The position numbers and the translations under genes were made by a program. A model generated the notes under the pieces. The model was given only the letters and a program-made list of their open reading frames with translations. It had not been told where the DNA came from and did not search any database. DNA of 64,000 bases, taken from positions 1-64,000 of the forward strand of contig DWYR01000001.1 of assembly GCA_019118565.1 (NCBI GenBank). The letters run 5' to 3'. The stretch's first letter is position 1; each line of letters opens with the position of its first letter. This document shows, in pieces, positions 51,194 to 59,817 of this stretch. This DNA comes from Candidatus Alistipes avicola. GTDB lineage: Bacteria; Bacteroidota; Bacteroidia; Bacteroidales; Rikenellaceae.

Positions 51194-53251
51194 ATGATTA
51201 ACAAAGAATTGCTCGACCCGTCGAGCGTGGTCGTAGTCGGAGGTTCCGACGACGTGAACAAACCCGGCGGAGCCGTCCTCCGCAACCTGCTCGAGAGCCC
51301 CTTCAAGGGTCCCGTCTATGTGGTGAACCCCAAGGCCGACACGGTACAGGGTATCAAAGCCTGCCATACGGTCGAGGAGCTACCCCAAGTCGGATGCGCC
51401 ATCATCGCCATCGCGGCTAAGTTCTGTCTGCACGCCATCGAGGTGCTGGCCCGCGAAAAGGGAACCCGCGGATTCGTCATCCTTTCGGCCGGATTCAGCG
51501 AGGAGAACAAGGAGGGGGCCGAGTTGGAGCACAAGATCGTCGAGATCATCAACTCGGTCGGCGGCTCGCTCATCGGTCCCAACTGTACAGGTATCCTGAC
51601 CAGCAACTACAACGGCTCGTTCACCTCGCCCGTACCGAAACTCGACCCGCGGGGCATCGACTTCATCTCCGGATCGGGTGCCACGGCAATCTTCATCGTG
51701 GACAACTGCATGCGCAAGGGTCTCCAGTTCAACAGTGTATGGGCTGTAGGCAACTCGGCCCAGATCGGCGTAGAGGATGCACTGGAGTATCTGGATGAAT
51801 CGTTCGATCCGGCTACCAGCTCTCGCATCAAGATCCTTTATATAGAAAGTATCAACCATCCGGACAAGTTCCTCAAGCACGCTTCATCGCTGACACGCAA
51901 GGGATGTCGGATTGCTGCCATCAAATCGGGCAGCTCGGAGGCGGGCGGACGTGCCGCTTCGTCCCATACGGGAGCCCTGGCCAGCCCCGACGTAGCGGTA
52001 GACGCGCTCTTCCGCAAGGCGGGTATCGTACGATGCCACGGCCGTGAGGAGTTGATGACCGTTGCCGGCATCTTTACCTATCCGGAACTCAAGGGTCGCA
52101 ACATCGCCATCGCCACCCACGCGGGAGGTCCGGCCGTCATGCTGACCGATGCCCTCTCGAACGGCAAGATGGAGATCCCCCACCTGGAGGGACCCAAAGC
52201 GAAAGCGCTGCTCGAAAAGCTCTTCCCCGGATCTTCGACAGGCAACCCGATCGACTTTCTGGCTACCGGTACGGCCGAGCAGCTGGGACACATCATCGAT
52301 GCCTGCAACAATGACTTCGATCAGATCGACGGTATCGCCGTCATCTTCGGCAGCCCCGGTCTGTTCCCCGTTTACGACGTATACCGAACGCTGGCCGAGA
52401 AGATCAAGACCTCGCCCAAACCGATCTTCCCGATCTTCCCCTCCTACCTCTGGGTGAAGGACGAGGTCGAGGAGTTCGTACGCAACGGCGGCACCTATTT
52501 CCCGGACGAGGTTCTCTTCGGAACCGCTCTGGCCAAGGTCTACAACACGAGCAAGGTACAGCCGGAACATCCGGATGTTCCGGAGGTCGATACGACCCGC
52601 ATCCGCCAGATCGTGAATGCCGCTCCGAACGGCTATATGAACCCCGATCAGATCCACCAGTTGCTCGATGCAGCCGGCATCTCCCGTGCAAAAGAGGGTG
52701 TTGCTGATACCGAGAAGAAGTGCCTCGAGCTGGCTCACGAGATCGGCTATCCGCTGGTTATGAAGGTCGTAGGGCCGATCCACAAGTCGGATGTCGGAGG
52801 CGTGGTACTCAACGTGAAGGACGACGAGACGGTCGTACGCGAGTTCAACCGCATGATGCAGATCAAGGATACCTACGCAATCATGCTCGCCCAGCAGTTG
52901 AGCGGCACGGAGGTCTTCATCGGTGCCAAGAAAGAGGGTGCATTCGGCCACATCGTCATGTGCGGTCTGGGCGGTATCTTCATCGAGGTACTCAAGGATG
53001 TGAATGCCGGTCTGGCTCCCCTCTCGCGCGAGGAGTCGCTCGGCATGATCCGCAATCTGCGTTCCTACAAGATCATTCAGGGCGTACGCGGACAGGAACC
53101 CGTAAACGAAGAGCGTTTCGCCGAGACCATCGCCCGTGTATCAGCTCTGGTTAAGGCTGCCCCCGAGATCTTCGAGATGGACCTCAACCCGCTGCTCGGC
53201 AACAGCCGCGATGTCGTAGCGGTCGATGCCCGCATCCGAATCGAAAAGTAA
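51194..53251 (+). CDS. ADP-forming acyl-CoA synthetase, fused alpha-beta (685 aa)
   Basis: Acetate/aryl-acetate-CoA ligase (ADP-forming): acyl-CoA + ADP + Pi to acid + CoA + ATP. The alpha part (1-460) has the CoA-binding Rossmann opening SVVVVGGSDD and the phosphohistidine His258 in SSHTGALA. The beta part (~470-685) is an ATP-grasp domain with GYPLVMKVVGPIHKSDVGGV and EMDLNPLL. Following IorAB, it would conserve energy from aryl-acetyl-CoA as ATP. The fused order is as in acdAB-type proteins of bacteria and eukaryotic protists. Confidence 0.92.
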   Translation: MINKELLDPSSVVVVGGSDDVNKPGGAVLRNLLESPFKGPVYVVNPKADTVQGIKACHTVEELPQVGCAIIAIAAKFCLHAIEVLAREKGTRGFVILSAGFSEENKEGAELEHKIVEIINSVGGSLIGPNCTGILTSNYNGSFTSPVPKLDPRGIDFISGSGATAIFIVDNCMRKGLQFNSVWAVGNSAQIGVEDALEYLDESFDPATSSRIKILYIESINHPDKFLKHASSLTRKGCRIAAIKSGSSEAGGRAASSHTGALASPDVAVDALFRKAGIVRCHGREELMTVAGIFTYPELKGRNIAIATHAGGPAVMLTDALSNGKMEIPHLEGPKAKALLEKLFPGSSTGNPIDFLATGTAEQLGHIIDACNNDFDQIDGIAVIFGSPGLFPVYDVYRTLAEKIKTSPKPIFPIFPSYLWVKDEVEEFVRNGGTYFPDEVLFGTALAKVYNTSKVQPEHPDVPEVDTTRIRQIVNAAPNGYMNPDQIHQLLDAAGISRAKEGVADTEKKCLELAHEIGYPLVMKVVGPIHKSDVGGVVLNVKDDETVVREFNRMMQIKDTYAIMLAQQLSGTEVFIGAKKEGAFGHIVMCGLGGIFIEVLKDVNAGLAPLSREESLGMIRNLRSYKIIQGVRGQEPVNEERFAETIARVSALVKAAPEIFEMDLNPLLGNSRDVVAVDARIRIEK

Positions 53252-53294
53252 TTCACTACAAACGAATCGCATAGCCGCGATTTCCCATATCCAG

Positions 53295-53327
53295 GCCCCG
53301 TTCTTTTTTGAAGAGCGGGGCTTTTTT
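53295..53327 (+). terminator. Terminator of the ior operon
   Basis: 11-bp stem with one G-T pair (53295-53305 with 53311-53321), 5-base loop and TTTTTT. Confidence 0.9.
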
Positions 53328-53382
53328 AAATCGAGACACTCCTATAAAAAAGAAAATATTTATTGATTTTCGATAAATATTT

Positions 53383-53414
53383 CTTGTTTTTCACAAATAT
53401 AGTTTATACCTTTA
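53383..53414 (+). promoter_or_regulatory. Probable promoter of the MacB-type exporter operon
   Basis: CTTG (53383-53386), a 20-base spacer and TACCTTTA (53407-53414); each box differs from consensus by one base. It lies 36 bases before ATG 53450. Confidence 0.45.
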
Positions 53415-53449
53415 CTTTACCAAACCAAAACAGAGGAATCGCGCAGCGT

Positions 53450-54127
53450 ATGATCGTACTCGAAAATATCAACAAGACCTACTACAACGGAGCGCCGTTG
53501 CACGTACTGAAAGGTATCAATCTGGAAATTCACCGAGGAGAGTTGGTCTCGATCATGGGAGCTTCCGGATCCGGCAAATCGACCCTGTTGAACATACTGG
53601 GCATTCTCGACGACTACGATTCGGGCAGCTATTATCTGAACGGGCAGTTGATCCGCCACCTGAGCGAAACGCAGGCCGCCGCGGCCCGCAATAAGATGAT
53701 CGGCTACATCTTCCAGTCGTTCAATCTGATCAACTACAAAAATGCGCTTGAAAATGTCGCCCTTCCGCTCTACTATCAAGGTGTCTCGCGCCGCAAACGG
53801 AACGCCGAGGCGCTGGAGTACCTCGATCGACTCGGACTGCGCGACTGGGCTCACCACATGCCCAACGAGATGTCGGGCGGCCAGAAACAGCGCGTGGCCA
53901 TTGCCCGCGCCCTGATCAACAAACCGCAGATCATCCTTGCCGACGAGCCGACCGGTGCACTCGACAGTGTCACCTCCCAGGAGGTTATGGACCTGCTCCG
54001 GCAGGTGAACAACACCGGCATGACCATCGTATGCGTCACCCACGAGCGCTCGATCGCCGAACAGACCGATAAGATCATCCACATCAAGGACGGCATCATC
54101 AGTTCGACCGAAACACTGACGTTATGA
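53450..54127 (+). CDS. ABC transporter ATP-binding protein, MacB/LolD type (225 aa)
   Basis: Stand-alone ATPase of a MacB-type exporter. Walker A is GASGSGKST at 37-45, the Q-loop IFQSFNLI, the signature MSGGQKQRVAIARA, Walker B IILADEPTGALD and the H-loop His in CVTHE. The frame extends upstream to 53363, but ATG 53450 opens the canonical MIVLENINKTY. It overlaps the first permease gene in an ATGA. The set of two permeases, adaptor and TolC-like channel that follows defines an envelope-spanning exporter of unknown cargo. Confidence 0.92.
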   Translation: MIVLENINKTYYNGAPLHVLKGINLEIHRGELVSIMGASGSGKSTLLNILGILDDYDSGSYYLNGQLIRHLSETQAAAARNKMIGYIFQSFNLINYKNALENVALPLYYQGVSRRKRNAEALEYLDRLGLRDWAHHMPNEMSGGQKQRVAIARALINKPQIILADEPTGALDSVTSQEVMDLLRQVNNTGMTIVCVTHERSIAEQTDKIIHIKDGIISSTETLTL

Positions 54128-55380
54128 GAGAACTTCTGCTGGAAATCTGGACCTCGATCCGCAAAAACAAACTGAGGACCTTCCTCACGGGATTTTCCGT
54201 CGCGTGGGGCATCTTCATGCTGGTCATCCTGCTCGGGTCAGGCAACGGGCTCAAAAACGGCGTGATGTCCAATTTCGGGAACCAGGCAGTCAATACGATC
54301 ATCCTGCAAGGCGGTTTGACCTCGACTCCCTACGCCGGCTACGACAAATGGCGACACATCGAGTTGGGTAATCGCGATATGGAACTCCTGCACAACGAAT
54401 TCCCGGAGGTAGACCAAATTGCAGCCAACGTCTGGCTCAACGAAATTACAATCTCCTACGGACGCGAATACCTCACCAATACCAGTATCGTGGGAATAAC
54501 CCCGGCCAATGTGGAGATGGAGGGACAGGTCCTGCTCACAGGGCGCTTTATCAACGAGACGGATCTGGCTCAGCAACGGAAAGTGATCCTGCTCGACAAA
54601 TCCGCCAGCGAGGTGCTCTTTTTCGGAGCGGATCCGGTCGGGAAGGCGGTCAAACTGAATAACATATCGTTCACTGTCATCGGCGTTTACGACCGCATCC
54701 AGAAGAGCTATAACTCCACATGCAACATACCGCTGTCGACCGCCCAACTGATCTTCAAGGCCAACAGCCCCTATGTGGACCGCATTGTCTTCTCGGTCAA
54801 TGAGATCACCACGGATCAGCAGATGGAGACATTCGAAAAGCGGCTGCGCAACCGACTCGCGGCCGAACACAAATTCTCCCCCACGGACGAAAGTGCCCTG
54901 TGGATCTTCAACCGTATGGAGAACTACAAGGATACCATGTTTATCTTCAACGGGATCAGCATCTTCATCTGGATCATCGGACTGGGGACACTGCTGGCCG
55001 GCGTGGTCGGCGTGAGCAACATCATGCTCGTAACGGTCCAGGAGCGCACGTTCGAATTCGGCATCCGCAAGGCACTCGGTGCCAAACCATCGTCGGTCAT
55101 CCGGCTCATCCTGACCGAATCGGTACTGATTACCGCCGCTTTCGGCTACATCGGCATGGTACTGGGAGTCTTCACAATGGAGCTGGTCAACAAGATACTC
55201 TCCAGCATGCCGACTACGGGCGAGCACCAGTTCAACATGTTCCTCAACCCGACACTGAATCTCTCGGTTGCCGTGAGCGCCACAATCGTATTGGTGATCG
55301 CCGGGCTCATCGCAGGATACGTCCCGGCACGTCGTGCCGCCCAACTCAAGACGATCGACGCATTGCGATACAACAAATAA
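54124..55380 (+). CDS. MacB-type ABC transporter permease 1 (418 aa)
   Basis: FtsX/MacB fold: one N-terminal membrane helix (FLTGFSVAWGIFMLVILLGSGNGL), a large periplasmic domain (~45-280), then three C-terminal helices with the LGTLLAGVVGVSNIMLVTVQERTFEFGIRKALGA coupling region. The ATPase domain that E. coli MacB carries in the same chain is separate here. Four-base overlap with the ATPase gene, 47-base gap to the second permease. Confidence 0.92.
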   Translation: MRELLLEIWTSIRKNKLRTFLTGFSVAWGIFMLVILLGSGNGLKNGVMSNFGNQAVNTIILQGGLTSTPYAGYDKWRHIELGNRDMELLHNEFPEVDQIAANVWLNEITISYGREYLTNTSIVGITPANVEMEGQVLLTGRFINETDLAQQRKVILLDKSASEVLFFGADPVGKAVKLNNISFTVIGVYDRIQKSYNSTCNIPLSTAQLIFKANSPYVDRIVFSVNEITTDQQMETFEKRLRNRLAAEHKFSPTDESALWIFNRMENYKDTMFIFNGISIFIWIIGLGTLLAGVVGVSNIMLVTVQERTFEFGIRKALGAKPSSVIRLILTESVLITAAFGYIGMVLGVFTMELVNKILSSMPTTGEHQFNMFLNPTLNLSVAVSATIVLVIAGLIAGYVPARRAAQLKTIDALRYNK

Positions 55381-55427
55381 CAGATAAAGGCAAACGCACC
55401 TTCCCTCACAATTAAGGCTTTTGCAGT

Positions 55428-56690
55428 ATGATATCATTTTTCGATACGGACCGGTGGAACGAAATATGGCAGACCATCACCCGCAACCGCAGGCGCAGCA
55501 TCATGACGGCTCTGGGAGTTTTCTGGGGTATCTTCATGCTCGTCATCCTGCTGGGGGCCGGGACCGGCCTGGGCCGCATGTTCCGCGCCCAACTGGGTGA
55601 GACCTCCACCAACACGGTCTTCCTGAATCCCGGACAGACGTCGATTCCCTACAAAGGAATGCCGTCGGGACGCACCTGGCAATTGGATATGGACGACCTG
55701 AAGGCCATACAGGAGCTCCCGGAGGCGGAATACGTTTCGGCCCTCTGCTGGGGAGGACAGCGGAATGCCTCCTACCAAAATCAGAAAGGCGACTTCGGTC
55801 TGATGGGATACTCGCCCGACATGCAGAAGATTAACCCGCAGAAGATCGTCATGGGGCGCTTCCTGAACGACGTGGACGTATTGCGCCAGCGAAAGGTCTG
55901 CGTAATAGGCACCCAGGTATGGCGCGACCTGTTTCCCAGCGGAGAAGATCCCATCGGTAAGATCATCCAGATCGGAACATCCTATTTCACGGTAGTGGGG
56001 GTAACCAAACCGCAAGGCTCGATGATGGCCTTCAGCGACCCGGAGCGAACTATATCCATCCCCGCCCTGATCCTGCAACAGATGTACGGTCAGGGAAACA
56101 AAATCCATATGCTGGCCGTTTCGGCCTACCCCGACGTACCGTCCGAGCAACTTATCAAGCAGACCCGCCAGACGATCGCCGGACGCCACCTGATCTCGCC
56201 TGACGACAAAAAAGCGATGTTCATCATGGATACGGGCGAAATCTTCGGAAAGATCATGGGCCTGCTGCGGGGCATTGCAGCCCTGACCTGGATCGTCGGA
56301 CTGGGGACCCTGCTGGCAGGTATCGTCGGCATCAGCAACATCATGCTGGTATTGGTGCGCGAACGCACACAGGAGATCGGTGTCCGCCGAGCCCTTGGTG
56401 CATCACCCCTGACAATCCTCTCGCAGATTCTCTCCGAAAGTTTCATCCTCACCTTCATCGCCGGTGTCTTCGGCCTGGCCGCCGGTGTGGGTGTCATATC
56501 GGGCTTCGACTCCTGGTATCAGGCGGCCATCCGAGCCGGAAGCGAGATGCCGGAAATCTCGTGGCAAATCTCCTTCGGACTGGGCATGACAGCCCTTACA
56601 ATACTGGTAATCAGCGGTCTGCTGGCCGGTGTCATCCCAGCTGTCCGGGCTCTCAAGATCAAACCCGTGGATGCCATCCGCGAAGAGTAA
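55428..56690 (+). CDS. MacB-type ABC transporter permease 2 (420 aa)
   Basis: Paralogue of the preceding permease with the same layout: N-terminal helix (TALGVFWGIFMLVILLGAG), periplasmic domain and three C-terminal helices including GIVGISNIMLVLVRERTQEIGVRRALGAS. Sequence identity to permease 1 is clear around the membrane parts but low in the periplasmic domain, which suggests a heterodimeric permease sharing one ATPase. Confidence 0.92.
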   Translation: MISFFDTDRWNEIWQTITRNRRRSIMTALGVFWGIFMLVILLGAGTGLGRMFRAQLGETSTNTVFLNPGQTSIPYKGMPSGRTWQLDMDDLKAIQELPEAEYVSALCWGGQRNASYQNQKGDFGLMGYSPDMQKINPQKIVMGRFLNDVDVLRQRKVCVIGTQVWRDLFPSGEDPIGKIIQIGTSYFTVVGVTKPQGSMMAFSDPERTISIPALILQQMYGQGNKIHMLAVSAYPDVPSEQLIKQTRQTIAGRHLISPDDKKAMFIMDTGEIFGKIMGLLRGIAALTWIVGLGTLLAGIVGISNIMLVLVRERTQEIGVRRALGASPLTILSQILSESFILTFIAGVFGLAAGVGVISGFDSWYQAAIRAGSEMPEISWQISFGLGMTALTILVISGLLAGVIPAVRALKIKPVDAIREE

Positions 56691-56731
56691 ATAGACTATC
56701 AATCTCGAAACAAATATAAAATGAGTGGCAT

Positions 56732-57838
56732 ATGAAGAAGTTTTTTAAGATTTTCCTGGGAATCGTTTTCCTGATCCTGCTCGTGCTGACATTCGTCTAT
56801 CTATGGAGCAAGGGCCGTCCCGAAAAGGTGGTTTACACGACCGTAAATCCGACCATCGACACGATCCGCCAATACGTGATCGCAACCGGCAAGATCGAGC
56901 CGCGGGACGAGGTGCTCATCAAACCGCAGATCTCGGGTATCATCTCGGATATCCGCTGCGAGGCGGGAGACCGGGTAAACATCGGCGATGTAATCGCCAC
57001 AGTCAAGGTGATCCCCGAACTGGGATCTCTCAACAGCGCAGAATCCCGCGTAACGGTAGCAAAACTCTCGCTGGAACAGCAGCGCAAGGAGTTCGACCGT
57101 ACGGAGACCCTCTATCAAAAAGGGGTGGTCTCTCAGGAGGAGTACGAACAGGGGCAGACCAACTTGAGCAAGGCCGAAGAGGAGATGCAAAACGCCCAGG
57201 ATGCCCTGGAAATCGTTAAAAACGGTATCGCCAAACGTTATGCCGATTTGAGTAACACACAAATCCGGTCGACCATTACGGGCATGATCCTCGATGTCCC
57301 GGTCAAAGTCGGGAACTCGGTGATCCAGGCCAATACGTTCAACGACGGTACGACCATCGCTTCAGTCGCCGATATGGGAGACATGCTCTTCCAGGGGAAA
57401 GTCGATGAAACGGACGTAGGTAAACTGAAGGTGGGTATGCCGGTCGTGCTGACCATCGGAGCCATGCAGGGGACCGTCCTTGAGGCCGAACTGGAATACA
57501 TCTCACCGAAAGCGGTCGAGGAGAACGGAGTCATCATGTTCGAGGTTAAAGCCGCGGCCAGGATCCCCGAATCGACCTTCGTACGTGCCGGATACAGCGC
57601 CAACGCAAGCATCGTAATCGAGAGCCGCGAGGGCGTGATGGTACTTCCGGAGAATACTTTGCAGTTCGAAGAGGGCGTTCCGTGCGTCTATGTGCTGACT
57701 AGTCCCGAAGGCAGTGACGAGCAGACCTTCGAGAAAAGGAATGTCGAGGTTGGCCTCTCGGACGGTATCAACATCGAGATTCTCTCCGGTGTCAATGAAA
57801 ATGACAAGGTCAGGAGTCTCCAGGTACAAAACTTCTAA
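56732..57838 (+). CDS. Periplasmic adaptor (membrane fusion) protein (368 aa)
   Basis: MacA/HlyD-type adaptor: N-terminal membrane anchor (FKIFLGIVFLILLVLTFVYLW), lipoyl half-motifs KIEPRDEVLIKPQISGII and RSTITGMILDVPVKVGNSV around a coiled-coil hairpin (~95-160), then beta-barrel and membrane-proximal domains. Links the two permeases to the TolC-like channel. 13 bases separate it from the channel gene. Confidence 0.9.
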   Translation: MKKFFKIFLGIVFLILLVLTFVYLWSKGRPEKVVYTTVNPTIDTIRQYVIATGKIEPRDEVLIKPQISGIISDIRCEAGDRVNIGDVIATVKVIPELGSLNSAESRVTVAKLSLEQQRKEFDRTETLYQKGVVSQEEYEQGQTNLSKAEEEMQNAQDALEIVKNGIAKRYADLSNTQIRSTITGMILDVPVKVGNSVIQANTFNDGTTIASVADMGDMLFQGKVDETDVGKLKVGMPVVLTIGAMQGTVLEAELEYISPKAVEENGVIMFEVKAAARIPESTFVRAGYSANASIVIESREGVMVLPENTLQFEEGVPCVYVLTSPEGSDEQTFEKRNVEVGLSDGINIEILSGVNENDKVRSLQVQNF

Positions 57839-57851
57839 AATCCAATCGGCC

Positions 57852-59198
57852 ATGAAATACGGAATCACTCTTCTTGCCCTGCTCCTGTGGAGCGTGGCAG
57901 GATATGCGCAGGAACCTCCGAAAGAGGCACCCTGGAGCCTTCAGGATTGTATCGATTACGCCAACCAGCATAACATCAGCGTCCAGCAACAGGAGGTAAA
58001 AGTCTCACAGAGTCAGATCGAACTGAACACAGCCCAAAACAGTCGCCTGCCTGACCTGAACGCCTCGCTCGGTGCCAATATGTCGTTCGGACGCAGTTTG
58101 ATCAGCAACAACACCTACGCCGACAACAACCAGCTATCGGGAAACCTCGGGGTATCGGCCTCGCTGCCCCTCTTCATGGGTGGACGGATCAACCACCAGA
58201 TCGCTGCGGACAAACTGGGATTCCAGGCCGCCGTCAAGGATCTGGAACGAATGCGAGAGGATGTTGCGGTCAATATCATGTCGCTCTACCTCGAGGTCCT
58301 GTTCAACAAGGAGTTGGTCAATGTCGCCCAAAGCCAGCTCGAACTGAGTACGATGCAGGTAACACGAAGCCGCGAGGAGGTTTCCGCCGGCAAAGTAGCC
58401 GAAGCAACCCTCTACGAAACCGAAGCGCTGATGGCACAGGACGAGTTGACGCTCACACAAAACAAGAATAACCTTTCGTTGGCACTGCTGGCACTCAGCC
58501 AGGCCCTGAACCGCCCGAGTGCCGAAGGATTCGACGTGGTCTATCCGATCCTCGACAGCACACAGGTCGAATCGTCAATGATGCTGCGCGATCCCAAGGA
58601 GATTGTTGCCTATGCGCTCGACAACCGTCCGCATATCCAGTCCGAACGTCTTCGCCTCGACCAGGCAGAGCGATCGGTCCGACTGGCACGCTCCTCGTTC
58701 TACCCTCAGATCTCACTTTCGGGTGGATACGGGACGAACATCTACAACTCATTCGCAACGGGGGCCGTAAATCCTCCCTTCGGCAGACAGTTCCGCAACA
58801 ACAGCAGCGAATACGTCGGTTTGACAGTAAGCATTCCCATCTTCAATCGGCTGGCAACCCGCAACAGCGTCCGTTCTGCCCGATTGAACGTCAAAAACCA
58901 ACTACTGACTCTCACCCAAGCCGAGCAGTCGTTGCAAAAGGAGGTCGAAACGGCCTATTACACAGCCGAAGCAGCTCGACAAAAGTATCGTTCGGCCCAA
59001 AAAGCTCTCTCTTCAGCCCGCATCGCCTTCCAGTATGAGACCGAAAAATTCGCCGCCGGCCGTTCGACGACATTCGACTACAGCGATGCAAAAAACCGTA
59101 TGGTGAAAGCAGAATCGGATCTGCTGCAAGCGAAATACGAACTTATCTTCCGCACCAAGATTCTCGATTACTATGCGGGGTATCCGCTCTCACTTTAA
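57852..59198 (+). CDS. TolC-family outer membrane channel (448 aa)
   Basis: Signal peptide MKYGITLLALLLWSVAGYAQ, then two OEP repeats of long helices with strand pairs. The first has WSLQDCIDYANQHNISVQQQ and the second begins near AYALDNRPHIQSERLRLDQAE. The frame is open to 57714 inside the adaptor gene, but ATG 57852 gives the signal peptide. It completes a tripartite exporter from cytoplasmic membrane to cell surface. Followed by a strong hairpin. Confidence 0.92.
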   Translation: MKYGITLLALLLWSVAGYAQEPPKEAPWSLQDCIDYANQHNISVQQQEVKVSQSQIELNTAQNSRLPDLNASLGANMSFGRSLISNNTYADNNQLSGNLGVSASLPLFMGGRINHQIAADKLGFQAAVKDLERMREDVAVNIMSLYLEVLFNKELVNVAQSQLELSTMQVTRSREEVSAGKVAEATLYETEALMAQDELTLTQNKNNLSLALLALSQALNRPSAEGFDVVYPILDSTQVESSMMLRDPKEIVAYALDNRPHIQSERLRLDQAERSVRLARSSFYPQISLSGGYGTNIYNSFATGAVNPPFGRQFRNNSSEYVGLTVSIPIFNRLATRNSVRSARLNVKNQLLTLTQAEQSLQKEVETAYYTAEAARQKYRSAQKALSSARIAFQYETEKFAAGRSTTFDYSDAKNRMVKAESDLLQAKYELIFRTKILDYYAGYPLSL

Positions 59199-59220
59199 AA
59201 TTCGTTATCATGCCACAAAA

Positions 59221-59253
59221 AAAGAGGAGAACGCCGACAGTGTTCTCCTCTTT
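59221..59253. terminator. Terminator of the exporter operon
   Basis: 12-bp perfect stem (59221-59232 with 59242-59253) with a 9-base loop. The stem ends in TTT on the plus strand. Confidence 0.8.
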
Positions 59254-59285
59254 CGTATCATTGGGATATAAAAACAAGCGAAACT

Positions 59286-59317
59286 CTTGACATCGCCTTT
59301 TCGGGGTATTATCTTTG
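59286..59317 (+). promoter_or_regulatory. Promoter of the 88-residue conserved protein
   Basis: CTTG (59286-59289), a 20-base spacer and TATCTTTG (59310-59317), one mismatch in the -33 box. The ~127-base leader contains a GACCGGA/TCCGGTC hairpin (59402-59420). Confidence 0.6.
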
Positions 59318-59451
59318 TCCGCACGGAACGAATCCGTATCCAAATTTCCGCTTTTCTCTCGCAAGAGACACTTTTTTCTCCGAACAACGTACGTCTTTTT
59401 CGACCGGACACAATCCGGTCGGCAACGACCGTACGCATAAAAGATCCCCTT

Positions 59452-59718
59452 ATGACAAAAAAAGGACGCAGTCAGGAGCTGATCGCCAAACGGGACGCTA
59501 TGCTCTGCCGACGCTATCACTATTGGACCGAAATTGCCCGCCGCCGCTTCGACGATACCCTGAAGATTCTCTCCGAGGAGGAGTTCTTCCTCTCCGAGGA
59601 GCGCATTCTCGTCATTCTGCGACGCAATAGCAACCTTCTCCAGAAGTTATTACAGACCTCAAAAACAAACAAAGCTCCTCGACGGATAAAAAAAGAGACG
59701 CTCTTCTCCGGATTTTAA
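59452..59718 (+). CDS. Small basic helical protein, conserved in Bacteroidetes (88 aa)
   Basis: Arg/Lys-rich, predicted all-helical protein with CRRYHYWTEIARRRFDDTLKIL and EEEFFLSEERILVILRR; the second helix pair resembles a helix-turn-helix. I recognise it as a recurring unnamed Bacteroidetes type, but know no function; a role in nucleic acid binding is likely from charge and pattern. The frame is open to 59287, but promoter position and leader hairpin favour ATG 59452. Single gene with its own promoter. Confidence 0.65.
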   Translation: MTKKGRSQELIAKRDAMLCRRYHYWTEIARRRFDDTLKILSEEEFFLSEERILVILRRNSNLLQKLLQTSKTNKAPRRIKKETLFSGF

Positions 59719-59782
59719 CCCGACACCAATCCTTCCTCGCATAAAAAGAGACGCTCGACGATCCTGTTTTAAGAAAAACCAC

Positions 59783-59790
59783 TATTTTTG
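59783..59790 (+). promoter_or_regulatory. -7 element before the YidE-type transporter
   Basis: TATTTTTG matches TAnnTTTG, 28 bases before ATG 59818. No exact -33 box. Confidence 0.45.
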
Positions 59791-59817
59791 CGACTGAAAC
59801 ATCTCCCGGCAAAGACA

